This document shows, piece after piece, positions 34,600 through 43,835 of a stretch of 64,000 nucleotides of DNA (its first letter is position 1; each line of letters opens with the position of its first letter). Below the pieces are notes generated by a model. It searched no databases, was not told where the DNA came from, and saw only the letters and a program-made list of their open reading frames with translations. This DNA comes from Gnetum montanum (taxonomy: Eukaryota; Streptophyta; Gnetopsida; Gnetales; Gnetaceae), in the NCBI GenBank assembly GCA_015680685.1, contig MNCI01033474.1, positions 1,662,670 through 1,726,669 of the forward strand, written 5' to 3'. The translations under genes and the position numbers were made by a program.

Positions 34600-35430
34600 T
34601 GTAGTTGCTTCCTAACAAGGCATGGATTAGGGAGCATGCAAGGTTTAGGATCCTTTGGGGGGTTGTTGGCTTCAACCACTTGTTTGGGTGTGTTAGCCTT
34701 AAGAGTTGCGTTGGTTGTTATAGGTGTACCACCAAGAAACTCTTCTTCTAAAACTTGTGCCATGTCTATGTCATGAATAGTTGAAGAGGAAGCGTTATCA
34801 CCATGGATGATAACTTGACCACCTTCGTATGGAAGGTGGATTTCTTAGTGGATGGGAGAGGAGATGGCACTTAGTTGAGCTAGCCAAGGCTTGCCTAGAA
34901 TCATGTTGAAACCTGGCATCTCCTCTATGACAGTGAAATCTGTGCTAGTGGGGAATTGCTCTCCCACTACAAAGGCTAAGTTGATTGTAGCCTTGACTAT
35001 GACACGTGATCCATTGAAGGATTTTAGACATGTGGTTTTGGTTGGCCTGATTTCATCTACCAGGCCTAGCTTGTCGATGACAGAGTACAAGACTACGTTT
35101 GTTGTTGCACCATCATCGACGTGCACTCTACGGATGGTACACTATCAAACATGAATGTTGATGGATAGTGGAGCTGCAGTGACCTCCCCTTGTGCAGGGT
35201 TGACTTTGACTACATCATCACAAAAGCTTAAGGTTGTTGAACCCAATTCTTATGGTGTGGGAGCCAACATTGTTGCATGGATGGATGCCTCATTTGCAGG
35301 GATGTCCTCCATAATAGGAATGGAGGCTAAGACCTAGGCCAATGCTTGGCAGTGAGTAGGTGAGGTCTTGACTAGGTTGTATAAGCTAAATGTTGTGTTC
35401 TTTTGCTTGAGCGTTTACTTTACCTAGGTT
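34600..35430 (-). pseudogene. Retropepsin-like protease of D (Tat/Ogre type)
   Basis: The core 35126-34845 begins RRVHVDDGATTNV, then KLGLVDEIRPTKT, LKSFNGSRVIVKATI, VVGEQFPTSTDF and MPGFNMILGKPWL, ending SAISSPIH. These are in the order of Tat/Ogre-clade retropepsins (VDGGA-type active site, PT-x-LKSFNG, T-x-F-VI, LGKPWL), where the enzyme cuts the polyprotein. Here the active site reads DDGAT, with the Asp-Gly pair kept. Upstream the frame is linked to gag through low-complexity sequence with a few stops; downstream it runs out near 34600 without entering reverse transcriptase. Confidence 0.85.
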
Positions 35431-35786
35431 AGTGTAGCTACGAAGTCCTTTTCATTAGCCATTGTGTTGGCTTTGAATTCTGTCATGAAGCTTGAGAGAT
35501 AGACCTCTCGAGAAGGGGACTTGGGCTTGGTTTGCTTGGGGGTAGGGGCCCCAGTGTTTAGTTGTTGTTTGCTAGTTGTGGCCTTTGCTTCGGCCATGGG
35601 AGTTACAAGGTGCTCGTTCATTCTCTTGCATTCCCATTTGGTGGGCCTACCCAGGTTGCTAGTGGGGTCGACTCTCAAAGGAGGAGGGATTGAGATGTTT
35701 CCCACTATTGGGCTTTAGGTAGGTGAGGGGCCATCATGTTGTGGCACCTTGATGACAAAAGGTTGCTTAGCAGTTTTTGTTGCAGC

Positions 35787-35935
35787 ATCATGCCAGTTTA
35801 ACGTCTTAGCAAACGAGTCATGTCAATTTAACGTCTTAGTAGATGAGTCATGCCAGTTTAACGTCTTAGCAAATGAGCCATGCTAGTTTAACATCTTAGT
35901 AGATGAGTCATGCCAGTTTAACGTCTTAGCGGATG
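35787..35935 (-). repeat. 30-bp tandem repeat encoding a decapeptide (D)
   Basis: Five copies of a 30-bp unit like CATGCCAGTTTAACGTCTTA. On the - strand one frame stays open through most units and encodes a ten-residue repeat SSAKTLNWHD. The repeat is bordered on both sides by PFVIK(V/A)PQ-like segments, and a third copy PPFVIKV ends the previous frame at 35982. Confidence 0.85.
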
Positions 35936-35981
35936 ATTGTTGTGGAGCCTTGATTACAAAGGGTGTTGTGGGTGCCTAGGG

Positions 35982-38150
35982 TCACACCTTGATAACAAAG
36001 GGAGGCATCTTGTTTATGGAGGCTGAGGGAATTCCTGCCTTGTTGGGAGGCACATGGATCAATAAAGGTTGTTGCACAAGTTTGGGCTTGCCACCTATGC
36101 TAATCGAATTTATGATGTAGGAGGCATCATCTATGTTGGACTGACTTGCTATGTCAATTACTAGTTGGCCTTGCTCTATCATTCCCTGTAGGTCATCTTG
36201 CAAAGCAAGACAATTTTCTGTACTATGACTAGCCATTTAATGGTAATGGCAGTATTGGTCTAATTTAAAGTGTTGTGGGACTGGGGGCTCATTTGGTACT
36301 ATTAAGGTGGGGTTCCTTAGTAGCTCACAATACCTATAATGTTTTTGGTGGGTAATCTCCAATACGTGTTTGTGTTGGATTTGCTCAGCTTTCAAGATTT
36401 CCTCCAATAGTTCAGAGGGTTGCATCAGTAGTGGTGTGTACTTTGAACAATCCTTGCACTGAAAGTTGGGCCTTGGGGTGGCCCCTGTTGATGTAGGTGA
36501 GTTGGTGCCAAAGTTGGTGGCTTTGTTAGCTGGGGCTTTAGGTTGCTTAGCTTTTGGGCCCTAGTTGGTTGCTTTTGTGCTTATGTCCACCATAGTTACT
36601 ATTTTGTTTTCCTTACAAGCATGTTGGTTTTTATAGGCCACATAAGCTAGGTCATTGCTTGATTGCATTGCCTCCTCTATGCTTTTGACTTGTGTGAATG
36701 CTTGACTCAAAGTACGAGCACTCAAATAATATAGTTTTAACTTAATGAAGTCATTCACAGTGGCTTTAAAAATGGTGAGCAAGTATGTCTCAGGTATGGG
36801 CTCGTGGAGTTCATTCAAGGCTGTACTCCATCTTTGGATGAATTTTTGCACTGGCTCTAAAGGTGCTTATTTAATTTGAATCAAGCTATCTAGAGTGGAT
36901 TTAGGTTTTATATTATATTTAAAATATGTAATGAATTGATGTAACAAATCCTCCAGAGAGGATATAGAGTTACAAGGCAAAGCTCGGTACTAGTCTAAGG
37001 CTTTTCCTATTAAGGACATGGCGAAAAATCATAGGATTGCATGAGGCCAGGCCTAAAGCAGCAGACACTCTAATCAGAATGTCACTAGGTGAGCATTTGG
37101 ATCTCCCTCTCCGTTATACTTGGTGAACTATAGCAATGAAATTCATTTTGGTAGAGTCAATGGTGGCACTAAAGAACTGATTGGATCATCTTGATAGAAG
37201 TCTAGCACCTTGACTTCTTTAGTGTTTCTGATTTTGAGGTGCTTTACCTCATTAGTCAATGCTTGCATCATTTTTCTAGCCTCTACCCATTCTTGGGTAC
37301 TAGGTGGATCGGCTGGTTGGTTAGATTGAGCATGATAATAGTTAGATTGTTGTGTGGTTTGTGGAAAAGATGACTGTAGGGTTGTTGATGGTTGTACTTG
37401 AGGAAAATTCATGGATGGGATTATAACAGGTGGTATGCTATAATGAGCTGGTTGATATTGTTGAATGCCTGGTGTGGGCCACTACCCAGTTACAAGTTGT
37501 GAGGAAACACCTTGAACCTGTTGAGTTGAAGTAGTGAAGGGTGTTCCTTGGATTTGCACTCGTGGTATATAATGGGTAGATGTAGAAGTGGGTATCACGG
37601 ATGACATCCCAATTATTTGGGGTGGGAAGTTCACTCCTATATTAGCTTGAGAGGAGAGTTGTTGGGGTTGTACTTGTAGAAGAGGGGGTAACATGGTGAC
37701 CGGAGGAATAACAGGGATGGACACATTGAATTGGGTGTTGGTCATAGGGAAAGTAGGAATGGGGATGGGTCTTTCCTATTGAGAAACAGGTGCTTGAGTG
37801 TTTTTAAATGCATGAAGAGGCATGGTCTCTCCTTTAAAAGGGTGGAATAATGGATTCATGTAATTATGAGGATTGAGAGTGTGGTATGAATCCCCATGTT
37901 TGGATTGAGCCATGAAATCATCTTCCTCGTCTCCGTTTTGAGGCTCCATGGTGGGTTGCCGCAAGGTTTGATTCCTTGCCATGAGGAGTTGGGATATGAG
38001 TTCATGGTGGGATTCAAAGAGGGGAATTACATCATATGCTGAAGGGATAACGTTATGGCCTCCCTTATAGATGAGTTCGTAATGTCATTTTGCTTCCATT
38101 TTCGTGTAATCAATGGGCAAGTTGGCTTGGATCTTTACACAGATGAAGTT
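35982..38150 (-). pseudogene. gag of D (Tat-like), with stops
   Basis: On the - strand, after a Pro/Gln/Thr-rich N-terminal region (37745-37480, 37412-37143), the capsid-like part reads FTKYNGEGDPNAHL, ALPCNSISSLEDL, QFITYFKYNI and QKFIQRWSTALNEL ... SIEEAMQSSND (36851-36561). A zinc-binding-like segment follows: YCHYH-MASHSTENC, then LQDDLQGMIEQGQLVID (about 36240-36150), as in Tat/Ogre Gag proteins. Gag packages element RNA. At least five in-frame stops occur, including one inside the zinc-binding motif at 36237-36239, so the copy is dead. Confidence 0.85.
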
Positions 38151-38621
38151 TTATTGTTCTAAGGTGAGAATTGTATAGGCAGGGTCCTTGCCTTGTAATC
38201 TAAGTGACTGACGAGTTGTCCCTTGAGGGTTCATCTTTCCAATGGTGACTATGGATTTAGTTGCAGTTACAGGATTTGAGATTTCAGCATTAAGGTCAAA
38301 GATGGGCAATGTTACTTTGATCTGAGAAGATTTCATGTGTGTAATTGGTTTGACTAGTTGAATATTGAGCAAGTCAAGTATATGCAAGCTAGGTGTATGC
38401 ACGCTGGGCTTGAGCAAGCTCGGCGTATGCAAGCTGGGCTTGAGCAAGTCAGGTGTATGCAAGCTAGGCTTGAGCAAGCCAGGCTTAGAAATTATTGTAT
38501 TCACAGCAGTGTAAGAGTTTTGCAAGGGTTTAATCCGATTGTAAACATATTGGCATGGTTTAAGCGAGGTAAGCATGCATTTTTCACATGATCTACACTG
38601 CATGAAGGGTAATGGAATCAA
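38151..38621 (-). pseudogene. 5' leader ORF of D with decapeptide repeats
   Basis: An open frame of 156 codons begins 43 bp after the 5' LTR and ends just upstream of the gag frame. Its middle carries about four copies of LLKPSLHTPD/S. No known domain was recognised. Ogre elements are known to have an extra ORF ahead of gag, but no sequence match to that ORF is claimed. Confidence 0.55.
38365..38490 (-). repeat. 30-bp tandem repeat in the D leader ORF
   Basis: Four imperfect copies of a unit like GCAAGCTGGGCTTGAGCAAG, in frame with the leader ORF (LLKPSLHTPD repeats). Confidence 0.85.
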
Positions 38622-38663
38622 TGTTTTATTAGATGGAAAACAAGGGCCCTCCTTCTAGCAGTA

Positions 38664-40553
38664 ATTTCTATACTATCTGAAATCGTCAGCGTAAGGCTGG
38701 AGGAAAAAAGAACGCCGAAAGATCTCTAGAGAGATACAGATGACCTTGCCTTCGCATGAGGGAAAGATGGAAAAATGAAGGCAGAGTGCCTTGGATGATT
38801 TGCACAAAAATCAACCAAGGACTTCCCCGAGCGTAAGGTGCGGCTTGTGCTGGGGTTATCGTAACAAACGTAACATGAATATGTAAATGGAGTGTAGATG
38901 TAATGTAAGAATAGACCAAAACAATGCAAACGTAAAACAATGAACCAGAATAATGTAAACAATGCAATAAACTAAAATAATGTAAACAATGCAATGGAAG
39001 GCAAAAGACTGTATTGTATTAACTTAGAGAATAAAGTGCACCAATTAAAATGCAACTGCATGTGCAGATGGCAGGTCAAGCGTTAAGCCCCGGGATGAAG
39101 GATGAAGCGTTTATAGGTGCTCAAGTGCTAGGGATCGCATGCGCTTGAGCGTCCAAGGTTGTCAGTCAATGCTCTTTAGGTCATCATTTTTGCAAATTTG
39201 CCAACCCCATTTATGTCAATGGATAAGGTATTTATACCTTTTGCTAGGCTTGGAAGTAGGATTTATGAATGAGGTCAATGGTTGTGAGATGAGAGAAAAA
39301 CAGATCGCGTGAGAGGTGTACATGGGCAGACTACGTTCTAGACTGGATGCACTGTATCTTACAATGTGTATTGATTTACATTATGCTCATGCATGAAATT
39401 TGAAGCATAAGAGCTTGAAATGATGACAAATTTTGCAAATTTACAATAAAATAATAATGTACAACAAGAGATCTTGATTCTGGCCTATTTGGAACTTCTC
39501 AATCCATGAACTAGTTGCTGCAGGATGTTGACATGAGTGGTCATATGGTTGTTTGAGATGTTTTTGCTTCATCAAGGCTATCAATGTGATTTGATCTTGT
39601 CCTGGTGTGCCCTCGGTGTGTGTCTAAAATGCTCTAGGCCACTTTTGGTAGCTCACGTTGGGCTCACGCTGTTAGCGTGACTTGGACATGACTTGGGCAT
39701 GAGCTGGGCGTGAGCAAGCTGGGATGGTTCATTTCAAACCAAATTTTGATTTTTTAAGACCTATCTTTCAAGTGTAACTACTTCCTACACTTGGGGATAA
39801 CTTGCATGTTGAGTCTGAGCTTGTTTGTGCCTTGATCTAGGTCATTTTTGGTAGCTCACGCTGGGCTCATGCTGTCAGCGTGAGCTGGGCGTGACTCCAG
39901 CGTGACCTTAGTGTGAGTGCTAAAATGATGTATTTTTGGACCTGAAATCAGAATTCAGAGGGTTGGGACCTAGAGCAATCATTAGTGGACCTTTAGGATG
40001 ACTTTTACCTTCAAAATCAGACCATTTTAATGTTGTTTTAGGGCTATTTTGGGGCACTCACGCTGGACTAACGCTGCCAGCGTGGCCTAGGCATGAGTGA
40101 CCAAAATCGCATGTTTTTGAACCTAAAAATCAGGATTCTGGATGTTAGGACCTAAGGTATTCATTAGTGGACCTCAAGTGGGCCTTGTACCTTCAAAATC
40201 AGACCATTTTGATGTTTTTTTGGGGTTGTTTAAGGGCACTCATGCTGGACTCACGCTGCTAGCATGACTTGGGTGTGAGCGACGAAAATGAATGTTTTTG
40301 GAGCTAAAATCTAAATTTTTGGAGGCCAAAACTTAGAGAAATCATTAATGGACCTTGAGGGTGAGTTGTACTCTCAAAATCAGACCATTTTGATACTATT
40401 TTGGGGTTTTTTGAGGTTCTCACACTATACTCACGCTGCTAGCGTGACCTCAACGTGAGTTCATGCCTTAACCAAATTTTTATTCCCAAAAAGAAAAAAT
40501 AGCTCCAAGTTGTTCTTGTTTTGAAGTGTTAGGCTGAAATTTGGGGTGTTTCA
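38664..40553 (-). repeat. 5' LTR of D, about 1.89 kb
   Basis: Starts TGAAACACCCC on the - strand at 40553. TATAAATA on the - strand at 39229-39236 lies downstream of the five-unit array. The primer site next to 38664 was not recognised (no TGG-type tRNA match). Confidence 0.9.
39640..40475 (-). repeat. Five-unit tandem array in the U3 of D (5' LTR)
   Basis: Same array as 31745-32560; cores near 39667, 39868, 40071, 40252 and 40432. Confidence 0.85.
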
Positions 40554-40576
40554 CACAACAAGTACATTGAAGGATT
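40554..40576. repeat. 23-bp duplication flanking D, right copy
   Basis: It starts CACAACAAGTACATTG and ends AAGGATT, directly after the LTR end. Confidence 0.85.
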
Positions 40577-41939
40577 CTAACTGCCCACTTTTGCAGCTCT
40601 TGTGGCATTTTGGTGTTGCATGGACACCACGATGGCCCCTTCATGAGTCTCTAACTGCACCTGAAAAGATGCTGCATTTCCTGAGATCTATTGTGAAAAT
40701 CTACTTTCCCCTCCTCCTTTGTGAATGGATACCTCCCCCTTGTGTGATCCAACAAAACCATAGGCTAAATGGCATCATGAATGATGCGAAAAAGGTTTGT
40801 GTCATCACGACTTCCCCAACTAATCGTCTCAGCGATGGCCCTAAGATGGCTTATCGATGGTCTGTAGTCTTATCGCAATGGAAGCTAATCTTGGCCTGTG
40901 CTGGGCCCTGCTTCTTCTTGTTGGCTAGGACCCATGGCTGGAGGTTGACTTGGTCCTACAAGTTGAGTTGTAGTTGGTCCAGCCATCTGTTCTTCTTCTT
41001 GCTCTGGTCCCAGCTCTTTGCTAGTGCTTTTTCTTGGAGCTGGTGCCTTTAGCAATTCAACATATGAAGTATTCTAGGATTTTTGGAGGACATAATTAGT
41101 CTACCCCCAGATACCAGCATGTTGGTAAAGCTTTCTGATAAGACAAGGGAAAGGTAATGCCATCTTCCCTGTCTTTCGTTGCTTGAACTGCCTCAGGATC
41201 TCCGTTAAATATAGATGGGGAGGTTAGTGTTAACCTTTCCCATCAACACTACATGTCTTCTTGTCGCATACATTGATATTCTTTTCAGGCCCTTTGTGGA
41301 AAAGTGATGATATATTCCAATTCTGATGTAAACCCTCTCTTCCATCGTCAACTCACTAAACGTTTTATCTCTGCCATAAGCCTTTTCCAACCAATCCTTT
41401 TGTACATTGGGGTCTAAGCAAGTGGACAATTGAGCAACCTTGGACCTTGTATTAGGAAGGTTTAACACTTTCGAAATGGTCTGTGTAGACAAGTCAACTG
41501 TCACACGATAAATATTAACAGTGGTGCCTAGTTCCTTATTGTGCCAAAATTGGTATGTCTCTCTCAGGTACCAGGCACTACTTTCAGAGAGGATAGGCCA
41601 TAAGGGAGACCCTTTAAGGTGATCCCTAATGGCCTCAGGAGTGAACTCTACAAATGATTCAAATTTTAATCCCACAATCACCGCAACGAATGTGGACTTC
41701 TCATGGATGGCCTGAACACAATCTTGGGGCAATGTGAGCTGTTGTCCCAGTTCAGGCATTGCAGTAGCTCCTCCTTCTGCCTGCTTAGACCAGCTAGTGG
41801 GAGGTTCTTCTTGATAAATGCTAAATGATTACTCCTCCTGTTCTGCATGTTGTCTGGCAAGACCTTATCTACTACCTCTTCGAGGTAATTTACTTCCACC
41901 TTGGGTATGACCTCCCTGTTGTCCATGTTTCTAGGCCAT
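40577..41939 (-). pseudogene. ORF3 of B, N-terminal part
   Basis: The start is ATG at 41939-41937, directly after the predicted intron (GCAG/ATGG). The chosen frame is that of C: KHGQQGGHTQGGSKLPRRGS, SFSIYQEEPPTSW, then from 41759 MPELGQQLTLPQDCVQAIHE, WYLRETYQFWHNKE, VDLSTQTISKVLNLPN and LTMEERVYIRIGIYHHFSTKG. An internal ATG frame at 41926 is a shadow. The domain around residues 70-240 has the look of plant retroelement 3'-ORF proteins but I cannot name a family; a distant relation to Athila-type 3' ORFs is possible. A few stops (TAG at codon 3 among them) and a frameshift near 41205 are present. D splits the gene at 40577. Confidence 0.8.
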
Positions 41940-41993
41940 CTGCAATCACATAGGCCAAGCGTTAGTAAGGTTGTTTTTGAAATTAAGTTATAC
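41940..41993 (-). other. Predicted 54-nt intron upstream of ORF3 (B)
   Basis: The - strand reads AGTAAG/GTATAACTT, a near-perfect branch point TTACTAAC (41961-41968) and GTGATTGCAG/ATGG. Confidence 0.65.
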
Positions 41994-42425
41994 CTTACTA
42001 CTTGCCTTTATTAATGATCTTATGTTATCACGTGTGATAGTGGTTGAAAGTTTGTAATAATGAGTCCTATGACTTAGGTGGTTTCCATTTTAGTTTCCAG
42101 GTATACATAGGGTTAGATGATTTTTAGGCACAATTATTCCAAGTGTTAGAGTTAATTACCCTAAATGATTTTTGGATGATAAAAAATTCCAAAAAACTTA
42201 TGCTCTATTCCGTAGATTTCCCTCTCCCACGACTAAGCTAAACACTCTGGGTTTGAGTAGGTTTAAACAAAATGAAAATTGGAGTACCAGTGAGCAAGAT
42301 ATAGTTAGAAAAGCAAGGGTTGCTCAATCACAAGTCATAGAGAGAAAAAAAATTCAAAAACTCCCCTGTGTGAATGCAAAAATGATGTTAAGTGTTATTG
42401 GGGGGAGGGGGGGGGGAGGGTCACC

Positions 42426-42475
42426 TATTTATAGGTTGCGGAGATGCGGTATCGTGTATGCAATATCACGTCCCT
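42426..42475 (-). promoter_or_regulatory. Internal promoter ahead of ORF3 (B), U3-like
   Basis: On the - strand, ACGTGATATTGC and ACACGATACCGC (the palindrome modules of the LTR U3, one of them mutated) lead into CTATAAATAGG; the TATA box is at 42433-42426. It sits about 435 bp upstream of the predicted intron. C has the same layout at 51945-52010. Activity is inferred. Confidence 0.6.
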
Positions 42476-43720
42476 AGTGACATGAGACACCATGAAAATA
42501 CTGAATTTTAAAATCATTTTCTTCAAATTAACATTGGAAATTGGGGACATTGGCTATGATCAAGGGGTTCTAGGGCAATTTCATGAATTTAAAAGGCATA
42601 ATTAATGATGATGGTGTGAACTTTATCAATAAAATCTAGGATGGGAGAAAAAAGCTATATAATGGTACATAGGAATGTGTAAATTCAGAGGGATAATAGT
42701 AGGGAAAGAATCAATATGAAAAATTATGCTGAGGATAAGAAATGGCATGTGTGATCTATGTCATAAGTGAAGATTACAAAAAATTACACAAGTGGATCCT
42801 CCCCAAAGCAGGTTCCAACCTATAATGCCCTTGTGTAACCACACTTAAAGTGTTTGTGGGCAGTAGAAGGGTTAAATGTAATCCACACTAACTCCACGAA
42901 ACACACACTTGTAATTATCACTGGGATGAGGTAAGAATTCTATGTTACACATGACCCAAGTTATAATTACACAAACAGTGAGATGAGACAAACTGTAGAA
43001 AGGGATCATAGATATTGGGACATGAGGTAACTGACCCAGGGCATAGTGAATCCTACATGAAAAGCATGATTACGTGTCATTAACCCATGATTCCAAGATC
43101 AGGACCAAGTCCATCCTTCTATTTAGTGACATCACATTGTTTCATCCCATGGTAAACAACTATGAGAGTACCATAACAACAAGGCATATGATCACTTGGT
43201 GTTTGGTTTAAGGGACGAGTGACTTTTGTTTTGTGGCACTTTTCTTTTCTCTTTCTTTTTTTTTCACTTTACTGAATCCAAAGAAGCCACCAACCTTTAG
43301 GAATGGGTGCATGTCTTTCCAGTGGGATCCCCTAGAATAGCATTTGATTTTGGAGTACCCTTTTGATTACTCTTACTCCCATTTTCATTAGATCTACAAG
43401 GATCTTAGTATGACCACATTGCATGATAACTCCCACAGACATTACCAAAGAGAATCCACAAGTCCCCTTGATGTCACACCCTAATCATTCCATCTTGGTC
43501 CATTCCTCTTCATTCCAGGTACAATGAACATAAAATTAATTTAAATTTTTAAGAATGTCAAGGATATCACTGTACCCTTGAAAAGACCCTCTTATTTGTA
43601 GGGTGGATGAGTGGGTGTAATGGGCTCACTATCCAAATAATTGATTGCTCAAAAATTAATAACATAGAACACACCTCAACCAATGATCCACATGAGTGTT
43701 TTATTCATAGATGAGATTAC
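42476..43720 (-). other. B non-coding region with conserved blocks
   Basis: The CTTTGGGGAGGATCCACT block is at about 42788-42808, the TTAAGTGTGGTTAC stretch at 42830-42850 and the GTGACATCAAGGGGACTT block at 43468-43488 (all - strand). No gene. Confidence 0.65.
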
Positions 43721-43724
43721 TTAC

Positions 43725-43830
43725 AAAAGGATAAAAAAAATACTAAAAGACAAAAAGATAAAACAAAAGGTTGAAAAATTGAAAAACTGGAAAACAAAAA
43801 GTTGGAAAATTAAAAGAAAATAAAAAAAAT
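43725..43830 (-). repeat. T-rich tract after gag (B)
   Basis: A pyrimidine-rich tract on the - strand (TTTTCTTTTAATTTTCC...) directly follows the last gag codons, as in the other family members. Confidence 0.7.
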
Positions 43831-43835
43831 GGTTA

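Larger units (their letters stand above)
30765..40553 (-). mobile_element. Element D: Tat-like gag-protease retrotransposon nested in ORF3 of B
   Basis: LTRs of about 1.88 kb lie at 30765-32646 and 38664-40553. On the - strand the element starts TGAAACACCCC. Gag and a Tat/Ogre-type retropepsin are read on the - strand, followed by about 2 kb of non-coding sequence and a polypurine tract; no reverse transcriptase or integrase is found. The flanks share a 23-bp direct duplication (30742-30764 and 40554-40576, two differences). The uninterrupted copy in C confirms that this sequence was present once before the insertion. The primer binding site could not be recognised. Confidence 0.9.

Noticed and set aside
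41678-41926. 82-codon - strand ORF starting MDNREVIPKV as the ORF3 N terminus
   Set aside because: Comparison with C shows that the homologous frame starts at 41939 right after the intron; this frame has no counterpart in C.
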